The position numbers and the translations under genes are program-made. 64,000 nucleotides of DNA, taken from contig DATHWW010000017.1 in assembly GCA_035460165.1 (NCBI GenBank), positions 62,001 to 126,000 on the forward strand, given 5' to 3'. Below are positions 26,984-34,729 of the stretch, piece after piece. The DNA is from MM2 sp035460165 (GTDB lineage: Bacteria; Pseudomonadota; Gammaproteobacteria; Burkholderiales; Methylophilaceae). The notes beneath the pieces were generated by a model that had not been told where the DNA came from, did no database searches, and worked only from the letters and a program-made list of their open reading frames with translations. Numbering within the stretch: position 1 is the first letter of the stretch; each line of letters opens with the position of its first letter.

Positions 26984-28152
26984 AGCGCGCCTTCCGCCGC
27001 ATGCAGGGTATCGACCAGACGCAGCACATCGTCAACGGTATGCGCGGCAGTAAGCGTAATCCGCAGCCGCGCTGTGCCCGGCGGTACAGTCGGCGGGCGG
27101 ATTGCGGGGACCAGAATGCCGCGTTCGTGCAAGTACTCACTCACGCGCAACGCGTCTTCGTTGCTGCCGATAATCAACGGCTGAATAGGCGTAATGGATT
27201 TGTCCAGCCGACATTGTTTCGGCTTCAGGTTTTCGCGCAAGGTCGCAATTAGCTTTTGCAGTTGTTCGCGCCGCGCGGTTTCCTGTTCGATGATAGGCAA
27301 TGCCGCCAGCAAAGCCGCCGCCAACATGGGAGGCATCGCGGTGGTATATATATAGGGGCGAGCCCGCTGGATCAGATATTCCACCAGCTCCGGCTCGCCG
27401 GCGACGAATGCGCCGGAAACACCGGCCGCCTTGCCCAGCGTCGCCATGTAGATAATGCGCGGGCTGTGCACGCCGAAATATTCCAGCGTACCCTTGCCGT
27501 GCGCGCCCAACACGCCGAAACCATGTGCATCGTCGAGCATCAGCCAGGCATCGTAGCGCTCGCACAACGCCAGCAATTGCGGCACCGGCGCGATGTCGCC
27601 GTCCATGCTGAATACCGCGTCTGCCACCACCAGCTTGCGCTTGGCGGTACTCTGCGCCAACTGCTTTTCGAGCCCGCCAACGTCGTTATGCGGATAACGG
27701 TGCAGATCGGCGCGCGACAAGACCGCCGCATCATTAAGCGACGCATGATTGAGCCGGTCGGCAAAAATTGCATCGCCGCGGCCGACCAACGCGGAAATAA
27801 CGCCGAGGTTGGCCATGTAGCCGGTAGAGAAAAACAACGCGCGCGGCAGGTCGACGAATTGCGCCAGCGCCTCTTCAATTTCGTGATGCAGCCGGTGATG
27901 GCCAGTGATCAAATGGGAGGCGCCACCGCCTACGCCCGCTTCTGCTGCTGCCTGCTGCGCGGCAGCGATCAGCGCAGGATGACTTGCCAGCCCGAGATAA
28001 TCGTTACTGCAAAACGACAGCAGAACCTCGCCATCGACGTGCAGCTCCGGCTGCTGCTTGCCGTCGATGATCCGGCGCTTGCGCAGCAGCCCTTCCGCGG
28101 CGCGGGCATCCAGCTCGTCCCGCAATTCGCGAAAGGGATCGGTGGTCGTCAT
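26980..28152 (-). CDS. bioF: 8-amino-7-oxononanoate synthase
   Basis: PLP enzyme condensing pimeloyl-ACP and alanine. 390 residues, alpha-oxoamine synthase family. Motifs: FCSNDYLGLASHPALIAA, GGGASHLITGHHRLHHEIE, LMLDDAHGFGVLGAHGKG, and the PLP Lys in MATLGKAAGVSGAFVAG. Follows bioB after a 44-base gap and overlaps bioH. Confidence 0.97.
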   Translation of the reverse strand: MTTTDPFRELRDELDARAAEGLLRKRRIIDGKQQPELHVDGEVLLSFCSNDYLGLASHPALIAAAQQAAAEAGVGGGASHLITGHHRLHHEIEEALAQFVDLPRALFFSTGYMANLGVISALVGRGDAIFADRLNHASLNDAAVLSRADLHRYPHNDVGGLEKQLAQSTAKRKLVVADAVFSMDGDIAPVPQLLALCERYDAWLMLDDAHGFGVLGAHGKGTLEYFGVHSPRIIYMATLGKAAGVSGAFVAGEPELVEYLIQRARPYIYTTAMPPMLAAALLAALPIIEQETARREQLQKLIATLRENLKPKQCRLDKSITPIQPLIIGSNEDALRVSEYLHERGILVPAIRPPTVPPGTARLRITLTAAHTVDDVLRLVDTLHAAEGAL

Positions 28153-28196
28153 GGTGAGGGTTGAACACGAGAGGAGCGAGTACCCCTCTCAGCCGT

Positions 28197-29183
28197 TCAA
28201 TTGGACATGTTGATGCCGAGCTTGGCGAACAGCGCCTTGTCGGCTTCGACATCGGGATTGCCGGTAGTCAGCAGCTTCTCGCCATAGAAAATCGAATTCG
28301 CGCCAGCGAGGAAGCACAGCGCCTGCAGGCTTTCCTCCATGCTCTGGCGACCGGCAGACAGGCGAACGTAGCTCTTCGGCATGGTGATGCGCGCCACGGC
28401 GATGGTGCGCACGAACTCGAACGGGTCGAGCTCTTCCGTACCGTGCAGCGGCGTGCCTTCGACTTGCGTCAGCATGTTGATCGGCACGCTTTCCGGCGGC
28501 GTTTCCATGTTGGCGAGCTGTGCGATCAGGCCGGCGCGCTGGTTGCGCGATTCGCCCATGCCGACGATGCCGCCGCAGCAGACGTTCATGCCGGCGTCGC
28601 GCACGCGATCCAGCGTTTCCAGGCGATCCTGGTAGGTGCGGGTGGAAATCACCTCGCCGTAGAACTCGGGCGCGGTATCCAGGTTGTGGTTGTAATAGTC
28701 GAGACCGGCCTCGCGCAGTTGCTCAGCCTGTCCTTCTTTCAGCATGCCCAGCGTGGCGCAGGTTTCGAGACCGAGCGACTTCACTTCCTCGATCATTTTC
28801 AGTACCGGCTCCAGATCGCGCTGCTTCGGGCCGCGCCAGGCGGCGCCCATGCAGAAGCGGGAGGCGCCGCTCTCCTTGGCGGCGCGCGCGGCGGCCACCA
28901 CGTCGTCCAGCGCCATCAGCTCCTCATTTTCCACGCCGGTATGATAGCGGGCCGCTTGCGGACAATAGCCGCAGTCTTCGGAACAGCCACCGGTCTTGAT
29001 CGACAGCAGCGTGCTGACCTGCACGGCATTCGGGTTGAAGTGTTCGCGATGCGTGGTCTGCGCGCGGAACATCAGGTCGCTGAAGGGAAGCTCGAACAGC
29101 GCGGCGATTTCCGCCACGGTCCAGCGCTCAGTATCCGGCTTGGCCTTGGCCGGGCGGACGAATTCCACAGTTGTTTCAAGCAT
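28197..29183 (-). CDS. bioB: biotin synthase
   Basis: Radical SAM enzyme inserting sulfur into dethiobiotin. 328 residues; radical-SAM Cys67, Cys71 and Cys74 in GGCSEDCGYCPQAARYHTG, then GAAWRGPKQRD, YYNHNLDTAPEFYG and GGIVGMGESRNQRAGLIA for the [2Fe-2S] and SAM sites; YGEKLLTTGNP near the C-terminus. Its ATG lies inside the last codons of the upstream membrane protein gene (8-base overlap). Confidence 0.98.
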   Translation of the reverse strand: MLETTVEFVRPAKAKPDTERWTVAEIAALFELPFSDLMFRAQTTHREHFNPNAVQVSTLLSIKTGGCSEDCGYCPQAARYHTGVENEELMALDDVVAAARAAKESGASRFCMGAAWRGPKQRDLEPVLKMIEEVKSLGLETCATLGMLKEGQAEQLREAGLDYYNHNLDTAPEFYGEVISTRTYQDRLETLDRVRDAGMNVCCGGIVGMGESRNQRAGLIAQLANMETPPESVPINMLTQVEGTPLHGTEELDPFEFVRTIAVARITMPKSYVRLSAGRQSMEESLQALCFLAGANSIFYGEKLLTTGNPDVEADKALFAKLGINMSN

Positions 29184-29568
29184 GCTCTACCTCGATTGTC
29201 ATGTCCTGCCAGTTTTCCTTGTTTGCGCGCAGGATGTCGCGTATTGCCGGCAACACCACGATCAGCAGGCCGAGGCCCCAGATGATGAATGCCAGGTTCC
29301 AGGCACCGCCGGCCCATTTCGCCAGCTGCGAACTGAAGTTCAGCACCACTACCAACGCGCCGACCAGCCCATAGAATCGATGCCCGGAAGGTCGCAGGTA
29401 GTCGACGACGCGCGGATTCGGGTGATGCGCGACGGAGGCGTAAACGAAAATGGACGCGGCGATCCAGATGGCGATAGGCACTACCGTGGCGACGGCAATT
29501 GCAGAGAAGAAATTGAATACCTGTGCCGCACGCTTCTGTTCGGCAGCGGTAATCGTTTTCGCTGGCAT
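29176..29568 (-). CDS. small membrane protein, first gene of the biotin operon
   Basis: 130 residues with three hydrophobic helices: FSAIAVATVVPIAIWIAASI, FYGLVGALVVVLNFSS and LAFIIWGLGLLIVVLPAIRDI. No family recognised with confidence. It overlaps the bioB start by 8 bases and is preceded by a sigma70-type promoter, so it is translated with the biotin genes. A role in biotin or precursor transport, or simple membership by chance, cannot be separated from sequence. Confidence 0.8.
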   Translation of the reverse strand: MPAKTITAAEQKRAAQVFNFFSAIAVATVVPIAIWIAASIFVYASVAHHPNPRVVDYLRPSGHRFYGLVGALVVVLNFSSQLAKWAGGAWNLAFIIWGLGLLIVVLPAIRDILRANKENWQDMTIEVEHA

Positions 29569-29594
29569 AATGGTGGCCTGATAAGAAAGCGGGA

Positions 29595-29624
29595 ATTATA
29601 GCCTGTCAAAGAACGCTACCGCAA
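29595..29624 (-). promoter_or_regulatory. sigma70-type promoter of the biotin operon
   Basis: On the minus strand TTGCGG (29619-29624) and TATAAT (29595-29600) with 18 bp between them; TTGACA also occurs in the spacer and could drive an overlapping promoter. About 27 bases separate the -10 from the first gene's ATG. No clear BirA-type operator was seen. Confidence 0.6.
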
Positions 29625-30317
29625 TTGATTGACATTAGATCAAAAATTGAGCAAACCCTGTTGCCGCAGCGTTGCGTACTGTGTGCCGCGCCCGCATCCG
29701 CACAGATGCTCTGCGCTGGCTGCGAGCGTGACCTGCCCTGGCATAGCGCCAAGCAATGCCCAGTCTGCGCCCTCCCCATCGGCAACGGCGACATCTGCGG
29801 CGCCTGCCTGAAAACTCCGCCCGCTTTCGATGGCTCCTACGCTCTGCTGGAATATCGCTTTCCGGTGAGTGCGGTATTGCAGCGCTACAAATACTCCGGT
29901 TTTCTGGCAGTTTCCGGTCTGATGGGCCACTTGCTTGCGCGCGAGCTCATGCCTGCCGCGCGGCCGGACATCATTATTCCGATGCCGCTGCATCCCTCCC
30001 GTCTGAAAGAACGCGGATTTAACCAGGCTTCCGAAATCGCCCGTATCGTCGCGCAACAGCTAGACATCCCGCTCGCGACACATATCTGTTCGCGCACGCG
30101 CCCGACTCCGCCGCAAGCCGGGCTGGCGGTGAAAGAACGCCGGCGCAACATGAAGGGTGTTTTCGCCTGCAGCCAGAGCCTTGCCGGGCAACATGTCGCG
30201 CTGCTGGACGATGTCATGACCACCGGCGCCAGCCTCGACGCATTGGCACGCACGGTGAAGAATGCCGGTGCCGCGCGCGTAGACTGCTGGGTGATTGCCC
30301 GTACGCTGCCGGAATAA
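29625..30317 (+). CDS. ComF family phosphoribosyltransferase-like protein
   Basis: 230 residues. N-terminal double zinc-ribbon (CVLCAAPASAQMLCAGC, then CPVCALP and CGACL), PRTase core with YKYSGFLAVSGLMGHLLA, and PRPP loop LLDDVMTTGASLDALART. ComF relatives take part in DNA uptake or are of unknown role (GntX). The start is uncertain: TTG at 29625 keeps the first CxxC pair, while the first in-frame ATG (29706) would cut the zinc ribbon. Divergent from the biotin operon. Confidence 0.88.
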   Translation: MIDIRSKIEQTLLPQRCVLCAAPASAQMLCAGCERDLPWHSAKQCPVCALPIGNGDICGACLKTPPAFDGSYALLEYRFPVSAVLQRYKYSGFLAVSGLMGHLLARELMPAARPDIIIPMPLHPSRLKERGFNQASEIARIVAQQLDIPLATHICSRTRPTPPQAGLAVKERRRNMKGVFACSQSLAGQHVALLDDVMTTGASLDALARTVKNAGAARVDCWVIARTLPE

Positions 30318-30399
30318 ACCTTCATCGATGCCGAGCACATGTCGCGGCATAATACAGCCTGACTCCGCGCCCTCCTTCATTACCACCGGACTTACCTCA

Positions 30400-30864
30400 A
30401 TGTTTCATCTCGTGCTCTATCAACCCGAAATTCCGCCGAATACCGGCAACATCATCCGGCTGTGCGCCAACACCGGCGCGACGTTGCATCTGGTTGAGCC
30501 GCTGGGGTTTGCATTGGAAGACAAACAACTGAAGCGCGCCGGGCTGGATTATCACGAATACACCAGCCTCAAAGTGCACGCTGATTGGGAAACCTGCCTG
30601 GCCGCACTGCAAGGAAGGCGCATGTTCGCGCTATCGACGCGCGGCAGCCAGCCCTACGATCAGGCGGCATACAAGCCGGAGGATGTGTTCGTTTTCGGAC
30701 CGGAAACGCGGGGCTTGCCGCAGGAATTATTGGAAACATTTCCGCTGGAGCAGCGGATAAGGCTACCGATGCTGCCGCACAGCCGCAGCCTGAATCTCTC
30801 GAATTCGGCGGCGGTCATCACTTACGAAGCCTGGCGGCAGAACGGATTTTCGGGAGGGAAGTAA
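30400..30864 (+). CDS. trmL: tRNA (cytidine(34)-2'-O)-methyltransferase TrmL
   Basis: SPOUT-fold methyltransferase acting on the wobble base of tRNA-Leu isoacceptors. 154 residues: MFHLVLYQPEIPPNTGNIIR at the N-terminus, LVEPLGFALEDKQLKRAGLD, and the knotted SAM site FGPETRGLPQELLE followed by LPMLPHSRSLNLSNSAAVI. ATG at 30400 is the family start. Followed by a hairpin and repeat element A. Confidence 0.95.
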   Translation: MFHLVLYQPEIPPNTGNIIRLCANTGATLHLVEPLGFALEDKQLKRAGLDYHEYTSLKVHADWETCLAALQGRRMFALSTRGSQPYDQAAYKPEDVFVFGPETRGLPQELLETFPLEQRIRLPMLPHSRSLNLSNSAAVITYEAWRQNGFSGGK

Positions 30865-30884
30865 CGCAGGCACCTATGCCTGCG
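30865..30884 (+). terminator. hairpin directly after trmL
   Basis: CGCAGGCA (30865-30872), loop CCTA, TGCCTGCG (30877-30884), followed by CCATTT. Perfect 8-bp stem starting at the trmL stop codon; probable terminator with a short T run. Confidence 0.6.
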
Positions 30885-30891
30885 CCATTTA

Positions 30892-31035
30892 GAAGCCATC
30901 TTAAAAATTGCTGCGGAGGGTTGTCTGCGGTGTTGCGCGGTACTCGCTCCCTCGCCGTACTATGTGTACTGTCTCGGTCGCTGCGCTCCGTGCGCCTTGC
31001 ATTCAACCCTCCTCGCGAATTTTTAAGACAGCTTC
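30892..31035. mobile_element. MITE-like intergenic element, copy A (144 bp)
   Basis: Terminal inverted repeats of about 32 bp: left GAAGCCATCTTAAAAATT, right (complement) GAAGCTGTCTTAAAAATT, both continuing to GAGGGTTG. Flanked by TTA on each side (30889-30891 and 31036-31038). The core on the minus strand begins GAATGCAAGGCGCACGG and ends CGCAACACCGCAGAC, with a central hairpin CGTAC/GTACTG. It lies between the convergent ends of trmL and gpsA, and the right TTA is the gpsA stop codon. No coding potential. Confidence 0.72.
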
Positions 31036-32031
31036 TTAGTTGCTAATATGCTCGGCCTTCTGCTCGCGATTCAGCAGGTTTTCAACCGCCGTACGCGGCG
31101 AACGGCCTTCGGACAGCACCGCATGCACTTCGCAGGTGATCGGCATTTCCACGCCGAGTTCGCGTGCCTTGTTGAACACTTCTCGTGTCGTGTGCACGCC
31201 TTCGGCCACGTGACCCAGGGAGGTAATGATCTCGTTGAGCGTCTCGCCCTTGGCCAGCCGCAAACCGACCGTACGGTTGCGCGAGGCGTCGCCGGTACAG
31301 GTCAGGATCAGGTCGCCGGAACCGGCCAAGCCCATGAAAGTTTCCAGCTTGCCGCCCAGCGCCATCCCGAAGCGCGTAATTTCCGCCAGGCCGCGCGTGA
31401 TCAACGCGGCGCGCGCGTTACTGCCGAAACCCATACCGTCGCTGATCCCGGCGGCGATCGCCATGACATTCTTCAGCGCACCGCCCACGGCCACACCGAC
31501 TACATCGGTGCTGCTATATATGCGTACGGTGCCGCCATGCATTGCTGCAGCCGCCTGGTTGGCGAATGCAGCATCGGCGGATGCCAGTGTAATCGCCGTC
31601 GGCAGCCCCTTCGCCAGTTCGCCGGCGAAGCTCGGGCCGGAAAGGATGCCGCGCAACTGCTGAGGCGGAAGCTCTTCGGATATCACTTCATGCATCAGCT
31701 TGGAGGTGCCGTTTTCGAGCCCCTTGTTGGCCCACACCACCGGCACCTTGCAGCCGGATGCCTTGATTTCTCGCAGGATGCTGCGAAAGCCGGAGGTCGG
31801 CACCACGGACAGAATCAGATCGGCCGAATGCAATGCGGCATGCAGGTCGGATTCCAGCCGCAATGCTTCAGGAAAAACGTAGTCGCCCAGATAGCGCGGA
31901 TTGGCCCGCACGCGGCTCATTTCGGCCACCTGCTCGGCATTGCGCGCCCACAGCGTGACCGGGTGGCGCTGAGCCAGATGGATGGCGAGTGCAGTGCCCC
32001 AGGCACCGGCACCAAGTACGGTGATATTCAT
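31036..32031 (-). CDS. gpsA: glycerol-3-phosphate dehydrogenase [NAD(P)+]
   Basis: Makes sn-glycerol 3-phosphate for phospholipids. 331 residues. Rossmann motif MNITVLGAGAWGTALAIHLA, then VVWANKGLENGTSKLMHEVI, GPSFAGELAKGLPTAITLAS, and catalytic Lys region GGALKNVMAIAAGISDGMGF with GLAEITRFGMALGG. Last gene of the rhodanese-grxC-secB-SH3-gpsA series. The TAA stop is also the 3-bp flank of repeat element A, so the element abuts the gene exactly. Confidence 0.96.
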   Translation of the reverse strand: MNITVLGAGAWGTALAIHLAQRHPVTLWARNAEQVAEMSRVRANPRYLGDYVFPEALRLESDLHAALHSADLILSVVPTSGFRSILREIKASGCKVPVVWANKGLENGTSKLMHEVISEELPPQQLRGILSGPSFAGELAKGLPTAITLASADAAFANQAAAAMHGGTVRIYSSTDVVGVAVGGALKNVMAIAAGISDGMGFGSNARAALITRGLAEITRFGMALGGKLETFMGLAGSGDLILTCTGDASRNRTVGLRLAKGETLNEIITSLGHVAEGVHTTREVFNKARELGVEMPITCEVHAVLSEGRSPRTAVENLLNREQKAEHISN

Positions 32032-32097
32032 AGACTCAATCGTTGTAAAACACTGCGCGCAGGCAACACAGGCAAGCGCGGTGTTTCACACTCCCCT

Positions 32098-32550
32098 TTA
32101 TAAACCCCAGACTTGATTGATCTGGATATAGCCCATCAAACCGTCACGATGGCGAACCTTGACCCAACCGTTCGCGCCATTTTCGACCAGTTCGAGCGCG
32201 ACATCCTGCTCGGCGCGAAATACCAGCCTCGCCGACGGATCGGCCGCCTCACGGGCTTCCGCTTGCGGCACTTTCACGATCACTGTGCGCTTCGGATCCA
32301 ATTGCTTGGCGTCGACCCAGGCAAATTCGCCGCGCATGTCGCGCACCTTGATCCAATCGCCGAGGTTGACGATGACTTCGACCGGGTAGAACTGGTGGGC
32401 CACATAGAGCTTTTTGGCTTGCGCGGAAGGGGCATCGTAGAACACGGCCCTGGGCACCGATATCGAACGATAATCAAGCGCCCAGGCCATGGCCGGCAGC
32501 AGTAGCGCCGCCAGCATAATGACAACCTTAGTGTGTCGTTGCCGCATCAC
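32098..32550 (-). CDS. exported SH3-domain protein
   Basis: 150 residues with signal peptide (VVIMLAALLLPAMAWA). Two bacterial SH3-like repeats: YRSISVPRAVFYDAPSAQAK to VRDMRGEFAWVDAKQL, and RLVFRAEQDVALELVENG to VRHRDGLMGYIQINQVWGL. Such SH3 domains usually bind cell-wall peptides. It begins inside the end of secB (23-base overlap) and precedes gpsA by 66 bases. Confidence 0.86.
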   Translation of the reverse strand: MMRQRHTKVVIMLAALLLPAMAWALDYRSISVPRAVFYDAPSAQAKKLYVAHQFYPVEVIVNLGDWIKVRDMRGEFAWVDAKQLDPKRTVIVKVPQAEAREAADPSARLVFRAEQDVALELVENGANGWVKVRHRDGLMGYIQINQVWGL

Positions 32551-33037
32551 CGGCTTGCGCCTGTTGCTGCTGCTTCTGCTGGTGATAGAGCGCTTCGAAG
32601 TTGATCGGGTTGAGCAACACCGGCGGGAAGCCAGCGCGCGTCACCAGATCGGACACGGCTTCGCGAGCGTACGGGAAAAGAATGTTCGGGCAGGTTACAC
32701 CGAGAATGCCTTCAACGGCTTCGTTCGGCACGTTGCGAATCTGGAAAATGCCGGCTTGCGCCACTTCGACCAGGAATACGGTCTTGTCTTCAATCTTGGA
32801 AGTGACGGTCACGGTAATGACAGCCTCGAACACGCCGTCGCCGATAGCGGCTGCGGAGTTGTGCAGTTCGATGCCGACTTCCGGGGTTTCGCGTTGCAGG
32901 AATACGTGCGGCGCATTCGGGATTTCCAGCGAAACGTCCTTGACGTAAATCTTCTCGATACCGAATACCGCTTGCTGTGCTTGTTCTTCGCCAGCGGCTT
33001 GTGCCGATTCCTGAGCGTTTTCCTGATCTTGTGCCAT
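32528..33037 (-). CDS. secB: protein-export chaperone SecB
   Basis: Tetrameric cytoplasmic chaperone delivering preproteins to SecA. 169 residues: FGIEKIYVKDVSLEIPNAP, LEVTVTV-type strand VITVTVTSKIEDKTVFLVEV, and CPNILFPYAREAVSDLVTRA with GFPPVLLNPINFEALY, the SecB C-terminal signature. Located between grxC and the SH3 gene, the usual position in proteobacteria. Confidence 0.97.
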   Translation of the reverse strand: MAQDQENAQESAQAAGEEQAQQAVFGIEKIYVKDVSLEIPNAPHVFLQRETPEVGIELHNSAAAIGDGVFEAVITVTVTSKIEDKTVFLVEVAQAGIFQIRNVPNEAVEGILGVTCPNILFPYAREAVSDLVTRAGFPPVLLNPINFEALYHQQKQQQQAQAGDAATTH

Positions 33038-33118
33038 TGCGATTCCTAAATGTTGATGGGCTAAAAGTTTGCCATTTTAGCCGCTAAAGAAGGCTTTTTG
33101 AAAGCCGGATCGGGAATC

Positions 33119-33376
33119 TTACTCTGCAAGTAGCGGATCGAGTTGCCCAGCCACATCCAGCGCGCGCAAATCGTCGAAACCGCCGACATGGCGCTCGCCT
33201 ATCCAGATCTGCGGCACGGTGCGGCGACCGGTCTTGCTCATCATTTCAACACGCCGCTGCGGGTCGAGGTCAACACGCACCTTCTCGATCTCTTCCACGC
33301 CCTTGTTGCGCAGCAGTCGCTCTGCATTGATGCAATAAGGACAGGTCGCGGTGGTGTACATGGTAATTTGCGGCAT
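33119..33376 (-). CDS. grxC: glutaredoxin 3
   Basis: 85-residue dithiol glutaredoxin, active site CPYC (Cys12, Cys15) in MYTTATCPYCINAERLL, cis-Pro in RTVPQIWIG and GG in HVGGFDDLRALD. Reduces protein disulfides and ribonucleotide reductase with glutathione. The start at 33376 is the family start. Only one base plus the TTA flank separates its ATG from repeat element B, so its leader lies inside the element. Confidence 0.95.
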   Translation of the reverse strand: MPQITMYTTATCPYCINAERLLRNKGVEEIEKVRVDLDPQRRVEMMSKTGRRTVPQIWIGERHVGGFDDLRALDVAGQLDPLLAE

Positions 33377-33380
33377 GTTA

Positions 33381-33667
33381 GAGCCTATTTCAGTAGGAAA
33401 CGAATGTGCGCCGGCCATGCATTGCGCGCAGGGCTAGACGGGAACCGCGACGTTTGGCGATCCAAACGAGCGGCGAGCAACAACGCCATGCGCGCAATGC
33501 ATGGCCGGCCCCGTGATAACGAAAACCAAAAGAAGGGGTTTGCACACAAAAGGGCGTGTGCGGCGTTGCACCGCTTGGGAATGGAGTGACCATTCCCAGC
33601 ACGCTGCGCCCTGCATCCATCCCTTTTGTGTTCAAACGCATCTTTCGTTTCCTACTGATACAGGCTC
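33381..33667. mobile_element. MITE-like intergenic element, copy B (287 bp)
   Basis: Terminal inverted repeats: left GAGCCTATTTCAGTAGGAAA and right (complement) GAGCCTGTATCAGTAGGAAA, continuing as CGAATGTGCG / CGAAAGATGCG. Flanking direct repeat TTA (33378-33380, 33668-33670). The minus-strand core GGATGCAGGGCGCAG...GCAACGCCGCACACG closely matches copy C, and the central hairpin is GGGAATGG-AGTGA-CCATTCCC. It fills the whole space between the rhodanese stop and the grxC ATG. It also contains an inverted CATGCATTGCGCGC / GCGCGCAATGCATG pair near 33416-33505. No credible gene. Confidence 0.75.
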
Positions 33668-34081
33668 TTACCCTTTCGCCACGGGCAGCTTGGCCTCATT
33701 CCAGGCGCCGAGGCCGCCTCTGAGGTTATACAGGGTCGTGAAACCGGCCTTCTTCAATTGGCCGCAGGCATTCGCAGAGCGGACGCCCCCTTGGCAATTC
33801 ACCACTACGGGTTTCTGCTGGAACTTGCGCAATTCATTGGCGCGCTCAGCCAGCTTGGAGAGCGGAATATTCTTCGCATCGGGGATATGCCCGGCAGCAA
33901 ACTCGCCTTCTTCGCGCACATCCAGCACGATCGCGTTCTCGCGGTTGATCAGCAGTACGGCCTCGGCCGGCGAAACATCCTTGACCCCCGAAGCGCTACC
34001 GCGCAGCATCGGCCACAACAGCATGGCACCGGAACCCAGCAACAGGCCGATCCACCCTATATTTTCCATTACAAATTTCAA
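33668..34081 (-). CDS. membrane-anchored rhodanese-like protein
   Basis: 137 residues: one N-terminal membrane helix (IGWIGLLLGSGAMLLWPML) then a rhodanese domain with VLDVREEGEFAAGHIPDAKN and active-site loop CQGGVRS (Cys96). Persulfide carrier or sulfurtransferase on the membrane; the single-domain form next to grxC-secB is common in betaproteobacteria. The TAA stop coincides with the flank of repeat element B. Confidence 0.92.
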   Translation of the reverse strand: MKFVMENIGWIGLLLGSGAMLLWPMLRGSASGVKDVSPAEAVLLINRENAIVLDVREEGEFAAGHIPDAKNIPLSKLAERANELRKFQQKPVVVNCQGGVRSANACGQLKKAGFTTLYNLRGGLGAWNEAKLPVAKG

Positions 34082-34261
34082 GACTTGCTCCTTGGCGTTG
34101 CGTCGCAGTTTTGCAGGTTTCTTACATTCCGTACCGGGCTTGGATTCTATCTATCCGACAAGGATTGGTAAATCCGCGTTGAAACAAGTTCATGGTAAAC
34201 CACCGCATGATACTTGTCCGCGATCCATCTAGATAATGATGACAACAATAATTTCAATAGC

Positions 34262-34582
34262 TTATTCGGAAAAACCGCAGAAAACGTCACGCATCAGCGC
34301 GATCAGTTTCAGCGTTCTCGGATCACTGATTCGATAGTAGACGCGATTGGCATCCTTGCGGGTGCGCAGGACATCCTTGTCGCGGAGTATAGCGAGGTGT
34401 TGCGAAATGTTGCTCTGAGTGGTGCCTACCGCCTCGACGATTTCCTGAACGCTGATTTCCTTGTCCCCTAGCACGCACAGAATCTTCAGGCGCAGCGGAT
34501 GCGACATGGCTTTCAGTGCACGAGCAGCCTGCTCGATCTGCTCATCGTGCTCGATAACCTCGGATTGGCTTGTTTTTTGCAT
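34262..34582 (-). CDS. ArsR-family regulator with SqrR/BigR-like cysteine pair
   Basis: 106-residue winged-helix regulator: ALKAMSHPLRLKILCVLGDK, recognition region TTQSNISQHLAILRDKDVLR and wing RTRKDANRVYYRISDPR. Cys36 (KILCVL) and Cys102 (VFCGFS) are 66 residues apart, the spacing of the persulfide-sensing pair in SqrR (Cys41/Cys107). The typical metal-binding CVC box of ArsR is absent. Divergent from gpmI; upstream of the rhodanese gene by 180 bases. Likely a reactive-sulfur or redox sensor; target unknown. Confidence 0.85.
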   Translation of the reverse strand: MQKTSQSEVIEHDEQIEQAARALKAMSHPLRLKILCVLGDKEISVQEIVEAVGTTQSNISQHLAILRDKDVLRTRKDANRVYYRISDPRTLKLIALMRDVFCGFSE

Positions 34583-34643
34583 GAATTTTGTATGCGACTT
34601 CGACGAAACTACGTCGTAAAGATGCTGTCAGAAAACCTTAATA

Positions 34644-34696
34644 CCTTAAAAGTATAATGCAAAAACCCTTAAAATATAATAGAATAGCAAGGGTTT
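34644..34696. promoter_or_regulatory. divergent promoter region with tandem repeats before gpmI
   Basis: Two direct repeats CCTTAAAAGTATAAT (34644-34658) and CCTTAAAATATAAT (34667-34680), starts 23 bp apart, each containing a TATAAT. A further inverted repeat AAACCCTT (34663-34670) / AAGGGTTT (34689-34696) encloses the second copy. It probably carries the gpmI promoter and an operator, perhaps for the adjacent ArsR protein. Confidence 0.5.
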
Positions 34697-34729
34697 ATAC
34701 ATTGGAATATCAAGAAACGAAAAGTTGAG

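Noticed and set aside
30892..31035. Element A considered as an ordinary shared terminator of trmL and gpsA
   Set aside because: A separate hairpin already follows trmL at 30865, the repeat is 144 bp with a conserved core, and related copies exist elsewhere.
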